A stretch of 32,369 nt of DNA from Acidimicrobiales bacterium. GTDB lineage: Bacteria; Actinomycetota; Acidimicrobiia; Acidimicrobiales; Iamiaceae. The stretch is from assembly GCA_020439505.1 (NCBI GenBank), contig JAGQSO010000093.1, positions 1 to 32,369 on the forward strand, read 5' to 3'. The position numbers and the translations under genes are program-made. Of this stretch, positions 1 to 9,047 are shown in pieces (position 1 is the first letter of the stretch; each line of letters begins with the position of its first letter). Below the pieces are notes generated by a model. It was not told the DNA's origin. It did no database searches and saw only the letters and a program-made list of their open reading frames with translations.

Positions 1-549
1 CTCGACGTCGAGGCGTTGCATCGCCTCGGGCGCGGCGAGCACCACAGCGACCATGGCCCGCACAACGCCGGGCTCGACCACAGCGACAGATCGCCCGGCC
101 GCCGAAGTTGACACGTCCTTCAACCAGCCCTTGAGCCGGTCGGCGACATCGAGCAAGGACTCACCCCCGGGTGGGACAAACGACATCTCCCGCTGAAACC
201 GGGTCACCGCATCGAAGTCGTGTTCGGCGAGGACCGGCAACGAGCAACCGGCCCAATCCCCGAGATTCCGTGCCCGAAGGGCCTCGGTCGGCAGAGCTGA
301 CCATCCAAGCCGCTGAGCCGTCAGTCTCGCCGAACCATCCGTTCCGCACAGGATCATCCCCGCACAGCCCAACTCGGCCGCCATTGAGCCATTCAACGAC
401 CGGTTCTCCACATCGCGACCGTTCGGCAACACCAGATCTCGTTGGCCTACCTCAGGGAGGCTCGCCACCAGGGTCAGACGGTGCATCAGGTGGTAACCGC
501 CATCGACACAAGAGTACCGACCCTCCTTGCCCAGCCCTGCAGCCGGCAT
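1..549 (-). CDS. Histidine-phosphatase-fold protein lacking catalytic histidines (partial, runs off left edge)
   Basis: An open frame of 183 codons runs from ATG at 549 to the window edge with no stop, so the C-terminus is missing. The pattern LTLVASLPE near the N-terminus, a segment GMILCGTDGSARLTAQRLG, then NLGDWAG, PPGGESLLDVADRLKGWL and SVAVVEPGVVRAMVAVVLAA follows the order of blocks in the phosphoglycerate mutase/histidine phosphatase superfamily. The usual RHG is VAS here, and the usual SHGG before the last helix is VEPG, so both catalytic histidines are absent. It probably binds rather than cleaves a phospho-ligand, or is a dead paralogue. The start is 7 nt after the stop of the upstream methyltransferase gene on the same strand and has no clear Shine-Dalgarno, which suggests coupled translation. 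The fold assignment rests on motif order only. Confidence 0.6.
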   Translation of the reverse strand, partial: MPAAGLGKEGRYSCVDGGYHLMHRLTLVASLPEVGQRDLVLPNGRDVENRSLNGSMAAELGCAGMILCGTDGSARLTAQRLGWSALPTEALRARNLGDWAGCSLPVLAEHDFDAVTRFQREMSFVPPGGESLLDVADRLKGWLKDVSTSAAGRSVAVVEPGVVRAMVAVVLAAPEAMQRLDVE

Positions 550-556
550 CCGTACT

Positions 557-1615
557 TCAGGGCTGCACCTGGAACACTCGGTTGAACGGTGTCTCGGTCG
601 CCCGATGGAAGCGGCTGAATCCGGCTTCAACCATGATCGACGACAGGACCTGCTCGGACGCCTGGGCGCCGAGCGCGTATCCGCCGTCCTGTGCTTGAGC
701 TGCCGGCGTGCAGATGAACGTGGATGCCGAGTAGAAGATGCGGCCAACGGGATTGACGTTGTCCTCCGGCCTCTCTCCCGCCATCGGCTCGACGAGGAGC
801 CAGCTCCCACCCTCCTTCAACGACCGTCGGACATGGCGAGCGGTAGCGAGCGGGTCACCCATGTCGTGCAGCGCGTCGAAAGTGCAAACAAGGTCGAAGT
901 CGATACCCGGGTAGGCATCCGCTGACGCGACGTCGAACTGGACCCGGTCGGCCACCCCAGATTCGCTGGATCGCTTGCGGGCGATGTCGATCGAACCTCG
1001 GTGGTAATCGAACCCGTGCACGGTGCAGTTCGGGAAGGCTGAAGCCAACAGGATCGACGACGCACCATGGCCACAACCCAGGTCGGCGATCCGACCTCCT
1101 GCGACCAGGCCGGCCTCCACCCCGTCGAGCGCCGGGATCCATGATGAAACCAGGTTGGCCACGTAACCGGGTTTGAACAGCCGCTCTGTTCCATGGAACA
1201 GATCGTGGTGGTGTTCGTGCCAGCCGAGGCCCTTTCCCTCCAGAAAGGCAGCCCGCACCTTCTCCTCATCCTTGGCCGTCGAAACCGCAATTGTCATGGC
1301 ACCCGCCATGAACGCAGGGCTGGACTGGTCCGCAAGGACCGCCACCTGCTCAGGCTCCAGCCAATACTCCCCGCTGTCGGGGTCGTAGCTGCAGTAGCCC
1401 GAGGCAAGCTGGGCGTTCAGCCACTCCTGAACAAGTCGCTCGTCACAGACCGAGGCGCGGGCGACCGCCGATGCGTCAGCGGGTCCCACATCGGCCAATG
1501 CCCGGTACAGCCCCAGCTTGTCACCGATGACCACCGTCGACGCATGGAGCGCAGCCCCGAAATCACCCGCGAACTGACCGATGAATGCTTCCAGGCGAGC
1601 CTGATCGATCTCCAT
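557..1615 (-). CDS. Class I SAM-dependent methyltransferase with N-terminal winged-helix domain (Rv2258c-like)
   Basis: A 352-residue protein. Residues about 10-95 form a helical winged-helix-like domain (DKLGLYRALADVGPADAS, then ERLVQEWLNAQLASGYC) as in methyltransferases related to Rv2258c. The SAM site is seen as motif I ADLGCGHG (residues 177-184), an acidic residue after VHGFDYH, and the post-I region FDALHDMGDP. The substrate cannot be read from sequence. The reading frame is open to 1711, but the ATG at 1615 is preceded by GGAGG at good spacing and starts at the family-typical MEIDQARLEAF, so the 32 upstream residues are judged non-coding. It lies between the large regulator-like gene (83 nt upstream) and the phosphatase-fold gene (7 nt downstream), so the three may be one transcription unit. 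Confidence 0.85.
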   Translation of the reverse strand: MEIDQARLEAFIGQFAGDFGAALHASTVVIGDKLGLYRALADVGPADASAVARASVCDERLVQEWLNAQLASGYCSYDPDSGEYWLEPEQVAVLADQSSPAFMAGAMTIAVSTAKDEEKVRAAFLEGKGLGWHEHHHDLFHGTERLFKPGYVANLVSSWIPALDGVEAGLVAGGRIADLGCGHGASSILLASAFPNCTVHGFDYHRGSIDIARKRSSESGVADRVQFDVASADAYPGIDFDLVCTFDALHDMGDPLATARHVRRSLKEGGSWLLVEPMAGERPEDNVNPVGRIFYSASTFICTPAAQAQDGGYALGAQASEQVLSSIMVEAGFSRFHRATETPFNRVFQVQP

Positions 1616-1698
1616 GTCCGAACCTCCGGTCTGGCGCCCCTTGTGGCGCCCTCCACCAGATAGGCGCGACATCGCATGTCGCGTCGCGACACGAGATG

Positions 1699-4236
1699 TC
1701 AGGTCTGCCAATCAATCGAGTCCGACGGCCGGTAGGCACACCACGCTCCGGTGTCGATCGAACGGTCCAGGTGCCGGCCAAGTTCGGGATGCACCTCGCC
1801 GACGGAGCCGATGGCCCGCCGAATCCGTTTGGAGACGGTCTTCCTCGCCCGTTCCAACGGATCGTCGAACTGACGGGACCGACCGCCCAACCCCAGGTCG
1901 CGCACAACCGCCTCGGCCAGTGCCTGTCGCTTCTCACGGGCCTCCCCCGCCCGTGCCCCGTCTCCGGTCATCTCTGCGACATCGATTTCTGCCTCGAGGG
2001 CGCGAAGCCGTTCGCGGATGTCACGCCTTGCCCGCTCGTCGAATACGGGCTCGCCACGGGCAACGCTCAGGTGACCGCCTTCACCCGCTAGCTCCATCAC
2101 CGAGACGGACTCGTTGGGTCGGGCCAGAAGGTAGGCAATATCCCCGAGTCCCCTGGTCCGAGGCAGTTCCACCTCTCGACCCCGGAAGCTGACCCGCCAG
2201 ATGTCCCCGGTGCCCCGGAACAAGGGAAGAAGCTCCGCGCCGGGCGGCGGGGCGTCGGCGCTCGGGCTGTCGAGCCTCCCGTTGAGTTCCTCGACCGTCA
2301 GCGCCAGGCATCTCAACCCGAGCTCGACTTGGACCGCAGCCGCCTCCGCCAGGGCGCGAGCCTCCTCCCGGTCCTCGGGTCGACCCCGATCGAGCAAGAG
2401 ACGTGCGTGGTCTGCCTGAGCCTGCGCCAACCAGGAGCGCGCGCCGATCTGAGCGTTAACGCGTTCCGCTTCGGTGTAATGCCCCTCGGCGAGATCCAGC
2501 TCTCCGACCGTGTGAAACAACCACGCCAAGGCGAGATCTCTAGATCCAAGACAGACCGTTCCCAGCGACACGTTCACACACCGCTCAGTTGGACGTCGAC
2601 TGCCCTCCAGCAGGACATGAGCCAACTCGGACGCGCCGGTTACCGCAACGACGCGTGCGAGCTGGAACCACGATGCCGGCCAGTTGCGATCCCTCAGCCG
2701 ACCGAGCTCCACGTCGTCGATGGCCCTGAGACGGTCCCGCGCCTCATCGAGCTTTCCGGTTTCGGCCAACAGGAATGCCAGCGCCACCCGAATTGCCGGG
2801 ATATCGGCTTGTGCTTCGGCGGCGGCCCGCGTCGCCGACTCCATCTCGGCAAACCGGCCCTGCTCCCGCCTCAAGAAGAACAGGAGAAACGACATGTTGG
2901 TGAAGGCCAGGTTTTCGAATGGGCCGGCCCCGATGTCAAATGCTGCCTCGGCGGCAATCTCGGCCTGCTCATGCCGGCCCTCCAACAAGGCCCGCATCGA
3001 TGCCCACAGCGCAGGCCACCACAGAAAGGCCGGGTTGTTCAGAGGTTCAGCGACCCGACGGAAGCCCAGGATCTCCAAGTCCACATCGGTGATCAGCCCC
3101 GCGCTCAGCAGATCAAATACGCGCGCTCGGTGCGCGATGAGAAGGCCCAACGGCCTTCCGTCCTGTCGAGCCCACATCAGGAGTTGCTCCGACCCAGCCA
3201 ACTGATCGCTCAGGTCGGACTGACCGACGACGAACGCGTCGTGGCGCACCGCCCCCGCTCCAATTTGCACTCCGAGGTCACCGACACGAGCCGCTCTCGA
3301 CATCGCGGTGTCGACCAACGTCCGCGCACGAGCAGACTCGTCGGAGAAATAGAGCTCCGCCGCCAATCGGGCCTCGAGCCTGGCCAGGTCCGCGCTGTCA
3401 CAGTCGGGTTGGGCACGGATCGCTCGATCCAACATGTCAGAAACGGACCGGTCCTCGTTCCTGTAGGCGATCCCAAGATCCGCTCCGGGATCGGCGTAAC
3501 CGAGAGCTGCCCGTGCCAGCAGTTGGGGGTCATCAGTTAGCTGGGTCGCACCGTGATAGTCCTTGCGCGCCGCGTCGGCGGCACCGAGGCGGCGATGTGC
3601 GTCACCGCACCGCACCATTAGGTCTGCCCGCCACCTCAGCGCCTGATGTGCCGGTGCGGTGTCCAACGCCAGCTGAAACCAGACCAGCGCGTCCCGATAG
3701 CCGTGCCGTCGCAGCGCCGCCTCGCCCGCTGCGGCGGCCAGAGCAACCGCCCTTTCGGCGTCGAAGAGCGGCTGGGCAGCCATCGCATGGTGGGCGAGGA
3801 CCTCCGGTGGCGTCGTCGGGTCTGCTCCAAGGATCTCAACCGCCTTTGCGTGCAGCGACGCTCGTCCCACCGAAGATGAGTGTCGGTAGAACACGTCCAG
3901 GGCGCTCTCGCGCTCAAAGCGCCACCGCCCTGGGACCTCTGGATGACATAGCCCTCTTGCTTCAGCCTCGTCGAGCAGGTCCACGACCGTCTCCACCCCG
4001 AGACCGAGCACGCCGGCAAGCGTTCGAGTGTCCCCTTGGAGCCCGAGAACGGAGGCAGCCGTGAGCATCTCGGCCAGTGCCGGTGACAGTTCGGACACCA
4101 AACCGCTCGCCAGGTCCTGCTGCTGGGGATTCACCTCCGATGGCTCGTGCGACGGAAGGAGACTCTCGCGAGTCATCGACCGGTCTCGACCGGACCGGGG
4201 GGTTCCGCCTGAGCCAGATCGGCGCGAGCCAGTCAT
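1699..4236 (-). CDS. Large TPR-containing regulator-like protein without an ATPase domain
   Basis: An 845-residue protein. It begins with LSPALAEMLTAASVLG and VVDLLDEAEARGLC, the helical segment that follows the P-loop ATPase in large actinobacterial AAA/LuxR- or BTAD-type regulators. No Walker A or B motif precedes it, and only about 150 nt separate it from the next gene. Residues about 130-620 are Ala/Leu-rich helical pairs of TPR type. Residues about 655-840 match a C-terminal module common in these regulators, with LPRTRGLGDIAYLLARP, DERARRDIRERLRALEAEI and a final SKRIRRAIGSVGEVHPELGRH. No helix-turn-helix is obvious. The start is uncertain: ATG 4236 has GGAGG about 15 nt upstream, and ATG 4176 (residue 21) is an alternative. 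The role is unknown, possibly a ligand- or protein-sensing scaffold. Confidence 0.7.
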   Translation of the reverse strand: MTGSRRSGSGGTPRSGRDRSMTRESLLPSHEPSEVNPQQQDLASGLVSELSPALAEMLTAASVLGLQGDTRTLAGVLGLGVETVVDLLDEAEARGLCHPEVPGRWRFERESALDVFYRHSSSVGRASLHAKAVEILGADPTTPPEVLAHHAMAAQPLFDAERAVALAAAAGEAALRRHGYRDALVWFQLALDTAPAHQALRWRADLMVRCGDAHRRLGAADAARKDYHGATQLTDDPQLLARAALGYADPGADLGIAYRNEDRSVSDMLDRAIRAQPDCDSADLARLEARLAAELYFSDESARARTLVDTAMSRAARVGDLGVQIGAGAVRHDAFVVGQSDLSDQLAGSEQLLMWARQDGRPLGLLIAHRARVFDLLSAGLITDVDLEILGFRRVAEPLNNPAFLWWPALWASMRALLEGRHEQAEIAAEAAFDIGAGPFENLAFTNMSFLLFFLRREQGRFAEMESATRAAAEAQADIPAIRVALAFLLAETGKLDEARDRLRAIDDVELGRLRDRNWPASWFQLARVVAVTGASELAHVLLEGSRRPTERCVNVSLGTVCLGSRDLALAWLFHTVGELDLAEGHYTEAERVNAQIGARSWLAQAQADHARLLLDRGRPEDREEARALAEAAAVQVELGLRCLALTVEELNGRLDSPSADAPPPGAELLPLFRGTGDIWRVSFRGREVELPRTRGLGDIAYLLARPNESVSVMELAGEGGHLSVARGEPVFDERARRDIRERLRALEAEIDVAEMTGDGARAGEAREKRQALAEAVVRDLGLGGRSRQFDDPLERARKTVSKRIRRAIGSVGEVHPELGRHLDRSIDTGAWCAYRPSDSIDWQT

Positions 4237-4390
4237 GGGGTAATTGTGACCCTCCAGCGGAGCCGCGTCTCGGGTCTCGGCGAATTTGTTCGCCGGCCCA
4301 CACTGTCACCCACTCGGGCGCGCTGGGCCGGCCAAGGGAGCGGATGCCGGGACCACGCGCCAGAGGTGAGTCCTCAGACAGAATCAGGCC

Positions 4391-4675
4391 ATGCCAGACC
4401 CAAGTTCCGAACCACCGGACGGCTGGGCGCCAACCGAGACGGGGATCCGCCGTGACTTCGCGTTCAGAGATTTCTCCGAAGCGTTCGCGTTCGTGACGCG
4501 GGTTGCGCTCCTGGCCGAGCGTCACGACCACCACCCCGACTGGTCGAACAGTTGGAACCGGGTAACCATCGTCCTCACGTCCCACGATGCCGGTGGAGTC
4601 ACCTGGAGAGATCTCGAACTCGCGGCCGCCATCAACCAGCTACAAGCCGCGCCCGGTTCCGAAGGAGCCAAATGA
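4391..4675 (+). CDS. 4a-hydroxytetrahydrobiopterin (pterin-4-alpha-carbinolamine) dehydratase
   Basis: A 94-residue protein, the usual length for the PCD/DCoH family. The family signature is clear: the aromatic segment [19 protein letters not shown], then the catalytic [16 protein letters not shown] with its His-His-Pro, and [14 protein letters not shown]. The enzyme dehydrates 4a-hydroxytetrahydropterins, either recycling the cofactor of aromatic amino acid hydroxylases or acting as a molybdopterin-related PCD homologue. No hydroxylase is adjacent, so the physiological partner is unknown. It is followed on the same strand by the glutaminase gene 130 nt later; no functional link between them is evident. 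Confidence 0.9.
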   Translation: MPDPSSEPPDGWAPTETGIRRDFAFRDFSEAFAFVTRVALLAERHDHHPDWSNSWNRVTIVLTSHDAGGVTWRDLELAAAINQLQAAPGSEGAK

Positions 4676-4805
4676 CCAGACGACGCCCCGAACACCCCGT
4701 ACTGGGGCACCCGCTGGCCACGTCATCCATCCATCTTGGCCACTCCTCCGGGTCGCTCGCTCCCCACCGGGTCGTAGGGGTCAGCGCACGAGCGGAGTAC
4801 ACCCG

Positions 4806-5810
4806 ATGAGACACCTCGACGACGATCAGGTGCCAGGCCCCTATGTATCCACCGGTCACCTGCCCGACGGCGAGCGCGTCCATACCTTGCTCGAGGAGGC
4901 TCACCGCGCCTATCGATCCGACGACACCGGGATCACGTCATCGGTGTATCCGGCCCTGCAGACAGCGGACCCGGACCGTTTCGGTTTGGCCGTCGTCGAC
5001 GTCGCCGGCGCCACCTGGCAGGTGGGCGACGCCACGGTCCCTTTCACCATCATGAGCGTGGCCAAGCCGTTCGTGTTCGCCGCCGTCTACCAACAGGTGG
5101 GTCAGGATGCGGTACGCAAGATGGTCGGCCTCAACGCCACCGGGCTCCCCTTCAACTCGGTGAGCGCCATCGAGCGGTCGCCCGGCGGCAGAACCAACCC
5201 CATGGTCAACCCGGGGGCGATCGCCACCACCAGCCTCAGCCCCGGTACCGGGGTGGAGGACCGCTGGAGCTTCGTCGTCGGATACCTGTCCCGCTTCGCC
5301 GGACGCGAGCTGACCCTCGACCACGACGTGTTCACGTCGGCGACCGCCACCAACCACCGGAACCGGGCCATCGCCCGTCTGCTCCACGATGCCGGGGCCT
5401 TGGGCTGCGGGCCCAACGAGGCGGTCGAGGTCTACACCCGTCAGAGTTGCCTGTCGGTGACCGCGGTCGACCTGGCGGTGATGGGAGCCACCCTGGCCGA
5501 CGGCGGGGTCAACCCCCTGACCGGCGAGCAGGTGGTCGACCAGTCGGCCTGTCGGGCCACCCTGGCGGTGATGGCCACGGCCGGGATGTACGAGACCTCT
5601 GGTGACTGGCTCTACGACGTGGGGCTCCCGGCCAAGAGCGGGATCGGGGGCGGAATCGTCACCGTTTCACCCGGCAAGGGCGGTCTGGGCACCTATTCGC
5701 CCCGGCTCGATCCCGCGGGCAACAGCGTGCGCGGCCAACTGGCCACCCGCTACCTGTCACGGGGACTGGGACTGGACCTCTTCGCCTCCCAGGCTCACCC
5801 CGGCACCTGA
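4806..5810 (+). CDS. glsA: Glutaminase (L-glutamine amidohydrolase, beta-lactamase fold)
   Basis: A 334-residue protein of the GlsA/YbaS family, which hydrolyses glutamine to glutamate and ammonia in the cytoplasm. The serine-lysine dyad is in MSVAKPF (Ser84, Lys87). Other family blocks are GLPFNSVSAIE, TNPMVNPGAIA (Asn131 and Asn135), an RNRAIARLL helix, the SCLSVTAVDLAVMGATLADGG block, and the C-terminal AKSGIGGGIV. The frame stays open back to 4587, across the end of the pterin dehydratase gene, but the family-like N-terminus begins at ATG 4806, which has a GGAG 9 nt upstream. Length and motifs are normal for an active enzyme. Confidence 0.92.
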   Translation: MRHLDDDQVPGPYVSTGHLPDGERVHTLLEEAHRAYRSDDTGITSSVYPALQTADPDRFGLAVVDVAGATWQVGDATVPFTIMSVAKPFVFAAVYQQVGQDAVRKMVGLNATGLPFNSVSAIERSPGGRTNPMVNPGAIATTSLSPGTGVEDRWSFVVGYLSRFAGRELTLDHDVFTSATATNHRNRAIARLLHDAGALGCGPNEAVEVYTRQSCLSVTAVDLAVMGATLADGGVNPLTGEQVVDQSACRATLAVMATAGMYETSGDWLYDVGLPAKSGIGGGIVTVSPGKGGLGTYSPRLDPAGNSVRGQLATRYLSRGLGLDLFASQAHPGT

Positions 5811-5877
5811 GCCCAGCTTCTGCTCCCAGCCTTGGCGGGAAGCGGTGCGACTGTGCGTCGGCTGGCAGAGTTGACGA

Positions 5878-7302
5878 GTGGAGCGAATCTCGGCTGCCGA
5901 CGCTGCCTTCTTGTACATGGAGAACCCGGTCATCCGGATGCACGTCACCGGGGTACTGGTACTCGATCCGTCGACCATGCCCGACGGCTACTCCTTCGAG
6001 ACCTTCCGCGCCCACCTCCTGAGCCGCCTGCCCCGGATCCCGGTGTTCCGCAAGCGACTGCTGGCTTCGCCCCTCGGCATCGATCACCCGGTCTGGGTCG
6101 ACGACCCCGACTTCGACATCGACAACCACATCCACCAGACCGACCTAGGGGGCGCGGCGACGGCCGCTGACCTCGCGGACTGGGTAGGTGACTTCGCTTC
6201 TCACCCGCTCGACCATTCGTTGCCCCTGTGGGACATGCACCTGATCGAAGGGTTGGCCGACGGGTGCATCGCCATGGCCACCAAGATCCACCATGTCGCG
6301 GTCGACGGAACGACCGGCACCGACTTCATGACCGAACTGATCGACCTCGCCCCCGACCGGAGCGAAGCGGCGGACCCCGAGCCCTTCGAGCCTCCCCGCC
6401 TTCCCGGTCAGGCCCGGCTCCTGTTGGGGGCGGTCGCGTCGCGTGCCACCGATCCTCTCCGTGGGGCCCGGGCGCTGGGCCGCTCGGCCGCCTCGGCCGG
6501 GCGACTGGCCCGGGGGATGGTGGTCAAGGGCGACGATGCGGCCACCATGGCCCGCCCTTTCGATGCCCCCCGCACCTTCTTCAACCGGTCTCTCACCTCG
6601 CGCCGGTCGGTGGCCTTCGGATCGGTGCCGCTCGCCGATGTGAAGAAGGTGAAGGACACGTTCGGGACCACCGTCAACGACGTGGTCCTGACCGCCTGCA
6701 CCCGGGCCCTTCGGAGCTATCTCGCCGACCACGGCCAGGAATTGGAGCGTCCTTTGGTGGTGAGCGTCCCGGTGTCGGTCCACGGCCGGACCGCCGACCC
6801 CCGTGCCACCAACCAGGTGTCGAACATGTTCGTCCGGCTCCCGGTCCACCTCGGAGATCCCGTCGAACAGCTCCGGGCCGTGCAGGCCGACACCCGCGAC
6901 GCCAAGGTCGTCCACGGGGTGTTGAGCGCCGACATCATCGGCGACGTCACCGAGCTGACTCCCCCCGCCGTCATCCGCATGGGTAGCCGCCTCTACTCCT
7001 CGGCCGGCCTGGCCGACCGGCTGACTCCCATCCACAACCTGGTTATCTCCAACGTGCCCGGGCCGCCGATACCGCTCTATATCGCCGGGGCGCAGGTGAA
7101 GGGCGTCTTCCCCTTCGGCCCCCTGGTCGAGGGCGCGGCGCTGAACATCACCGTCCTGTCCAATCTGACCAACGTCGACATCGGGATCATCGCCTGCCCC
7201 GACGTCGCCCCCGACATCGATCACCTGGTCGACGGGATCATCGACGGCGCAAAGACCCTGCTGACCGCATCCCGACGCCAGGCTCGCCGCCGTTCAACCT
7301 GA
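5878..7302 (+). CDS. WS/DGAT wax ester synthase / diacylglycerol O-acyltransferase
   Basis: A 474-residue protein of the bifunctional WS/DGAT family, which transfers acyl groups from acyl-CoA to diacylglycerol or fatty alcohols to make storage lipid. The catalytic HHxxxDG is HHVAVDG at residues 138-144. The N-terminus MERISAADAAFLYMENP, the NDVVLTACTRALRSYL helix, and the SNVPGPPIPLYIAGA and LNITVLSNL blocks near the end are all family landmarks. The start is GTG at 5878, in the family-typical position; no strong Shine-Dalgarno is seen. It may be co-transcribed with the upstream glutaminase (67 nt gap). Such genes are often multicopy in mycobacteria and Acidimicrobiia. Confidence 0.93.
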   Translation: MERISAADAAFLYMENPVIRMHVTGVLVLDPSTMPDGYSFETFRAHLLSRLPRIPVFRKRLLASPLGIDHPVWVDDPDFDIDNHIHQTDLGGAATAADLADWVGDFASHPLDHSLPLWDMHLIEGLADGCIAMATKIHHVAVDGTTGTDFMTELIDLAPDRSEAADPEPFEPPRLPGQARLLLGAVASRATDPLRGARALGRSAASAGRLARGMVVKGDDAATMARPFDAPRTFFNRSLTSRRSVAFGSVPLADVKKVKDTFGTTVNDVVLTACTRALRSYLADHGQELERPLVVSVPVSVHGRTADPRATNQVSNMFVRLPVHLGDPVEQLRAVQADTRDAKVVHGVLSADIIGDVTELTPPAVIRMGSRLYSSAGLADRLTPIHNLVISNVPGPPIPLYIAGAQVKGVFPFGPLVEGAALNITVLSNLTNVDIGIIACPDVAPDIDHLVDGIIDGAKTLLTASRRQARRRST

Positions 7303-7393
7303 GCGCGCCTCGACGTCGCCGAACAGGTCCTCGATGTGAGCCCGAGTCAGATGGTGGGTTCGGCGCGATCCTGGTCCGACGCCGACTCGCTCG

Positions 7394-7783
7394 TCACCGC
7401 CCTGCACGACCCAGACTGCCAGCAGGCTCGGCTCGACTACCTGACCGCCCGCTCGACCGGGCGATGAGCAACACCCCGCCGACCAGAGGCACCAGGTTGA
7501 GCCACACCGCAAACCACGTCGGGATCACCACCGAGACGACGAGTGCGACCCCGGCCCAGCGGGGCTGGTCGCGGTAGGCGAACCATCCCGCCACCAGCGC
7601 GGAGACGACACCCACCACCATCGCCGACCACACCACCGCCAGGGCGTCCTGGTTCACCTCCCCCATTCCCGACAGCGCGATTCCGGCCCCGACAACCGCC
7701 CAGCCCAGGCAGGCGACCACCAGATAACGCCGGTCCACGATCTCGACACTACCGGCGTTCGCCACGGTGGCGAGGCTCCCCAT
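7394..7783 (-). CDS. Small integral membrane protein
   Basis: A 129-residue protein with four hydrophobic stretches: LVVACLGWAVVGAGIALSG, ALAVVWSAMVVGVVSALVAG, WAGVALVVSVVIPTWFAVW and LVPLVGGVLLIA, the last two close together. A basic or Gly/Ser tail follows. No family is recognised. The frame is open to 8086, but the upstream part is antisense to the C69 hydrolase gene and low in hydrophobicity, so ATG 7783 is preferred; GTG codons slightly downstream are possible. It is convergent with the WS/DGAT gene and divergent from the C69 gene. Confidence 0.6.
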   Translation of the reverse strand: MGSLATVANAGSVEIVDRRYLVVACLGWAVVGAGIALSGMGEVNQDALAVVWSAMVVGVVSALVAGWFAYRDQPRWAGVALVVSVVIPTWFAVWLNLVPLVGGVLLIARSSGRSGSRAEPAGSLGRAGR

Positions 7784-7810
7784 CCCAGAGCGCAGGCCAT
7801 GACACCCCGA

Positions 7811-7816
7811 TAACGT
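7811..7816 (+). promoter_or_regulatory. Candidate leaderless -10 element (TAACGT) for the C69 operon
   Basis: TAACGT ends 7 nt before the GTG start at 7824. That fits the TANNNT -10 box of actinobacterial leaderless promoters, where transcription begins at the start codon. No good -35 hexamer is seen 17 nt upstream, and there is no Shine-Dalgarno before the GTG. Confidence 0.4.
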
Positions 7817-7823
7817 CCCCGGC

Positions 7824-9047
7824 GTGTGCGACACGATGGTCGTGGTTGGACCCGACGGGGTTCTGTTCGCCAAGAACTCCGACCGCGACCCCAACGAGGC
7901 CCAGATCCTCGAGTGGCAGGCGAGACGCACCCACCAGCCCGGGGCTCGGCTCCGTTGCACCTGGACCGAGGTGGACCAGGTAACCCAAACCCATGCCGTG
8001 TTGTTGAGCCGACCCTTTTGGATGTGGGGTGCGGAGATCGGAGCGAACGAACACGGCCTCGTCATCGGCAACGAAGCCGTGTTCACAGACCAGCCCTACG
8101 CCAAGACCGGCCTCACCGGAATGGACCTGTTGAGACTCGCTCTCGAGCGGGCCACCACCGCGGCGGAGGCCGTCGAGGTCATGGTCGACCTGATCGAGCG
8201 GTACGGCCAGGGCGGGGGCTGCGGTCACGAGGACCGGTCGTTCACCTACCACAACAGCTTCATCGCGGCCGACCCGTCGGGAGCGATGGTGCTCGAAACC
8301 GCTGGCCGGGACTGGGCGACCGAGGCTGTCACCACCGGAGCCCGCTCCATCAGCAACGGCCTGACCATCGACGGCTTCGCACAACGGCACCACGAACGAC
8401 TGAAGACCCACTTTTCCCGCTGTCGCATCCGTCGGCAACTGACCCAGCGTCGAGCGGCGACCGCCACCACGGTCGGGGACATGTTCTCGATCCTGCGCGA
8501 CCACGGAACCGACGGAGCCGACCCCGACTACTCCTTCATGACAGGTGCTATGTCCGCACCGTGCATGCACGCAGGCGGCGTTGCCGCAGCCTCTCAGACC
8601 ACTGCGTCCTGGGTGGCCGACCTCACCCCCGCCGATACGACCCATTGGGTAACCGCCACCGCGGCGCCGTGCACCGGGTTGTTCAAACCGGTGTCGGTGG
8701 TCGATCCCGTCGATCTCGGCCCTGCTCCGACCGACCGCTTCGATCCCACCACCTTGTGGTGGCGCCATGAGCTGCTCCACCGCCGAGCAATGCGGGACCC
8801 CGAAGCGTTCGCTCGCCGGTTCGCCCCTGAGCGAGACGCCACCGAGCAAGCCTGGTTGAGCACCCCCCCTTCTCCCGCAGAAGCGTTCGCCTCGGCCGAT
8901 GAATTGTTGGACCGTTGGACCCGTGAGCTGGGAGCGACGGAGCATGCCGACCGCCGCCCTCCACTTGTACGTCGCTATTGGCGCATCCGTGACGACCGGG
9001 CGGGCCTGGCCACCAACCAGAGCTCCCTCGAAGGAGCGACAACTTGA
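7824..9047 (+). CDS. Secernin-type C69 family N-terminal-nucleophile hydrolase
   Basis: A 407-residue protein starting MCDTMVVVGPDGVLFAKNSDRD. Cys2 is the expected nucleophile of family C69 (secernin/dipeptidase) once Met1 is removed, and NSDRDPNEAQ is the family block that follows. Other family blocks are GAEIGANEHGLVIGNEAVF, YHNSFIAADPSGAMVLETAGRDW and RSISNGLTI. Enzymes of this group cleave amide bonds of dipeptides or related amides. The GTG start at 7824 places Cys at position 2, which supports it. The gene's TGA overlaps the TTG start of the aminotransferase, making it the first gene of a three-gene coupled unit. Confidence 0.88.
   Translation: MCDTMVVVGPDGVLFAKNSDRDPNEAQILEWQARRTHQPGARLRCTWTEVDQVTQTHAVLLSRPFWMWGAEIGANEHGLVIGNEAVFTDQPYAKTGLTGMDLLRLALERATTAAEAVEVMVDLIERYGQGGGCGHEDRSFTYHNSFIAADPSGAMVLETAGRDWATEAVTTGARSISNGLTIDGFAQRHHERLKTHFSRCRIRRQLTQRRAATATTVGDMFSILRDHGTDGADPDYSFMTGAMSAPCMHAGGVAAASQTTASWVADLTPADTTHWVTATAAPCTGLFKPVSVVDPVDLGPAPTDRFDPTTLWWRHELLHRRAMRDPEAFARRFAPERDATEQAWLSTPPSPAEAFASADELLDRWTRELGATEHADRRPPLVRRYWRIRDDRAGLATNQSSLEGATT

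Noticed and set aside
2329..3540. 403-codon open frame on the plus strand
   Set aside because: It is antisense to the TPR regulator-like gene and has no motif or ribosome binding site.
6145..7224. 359-codon open frame on the minus strand
   Set aside because: It is a shadow of the WS/DGAT gene; Gly/Asp/Val-rich with no domain.
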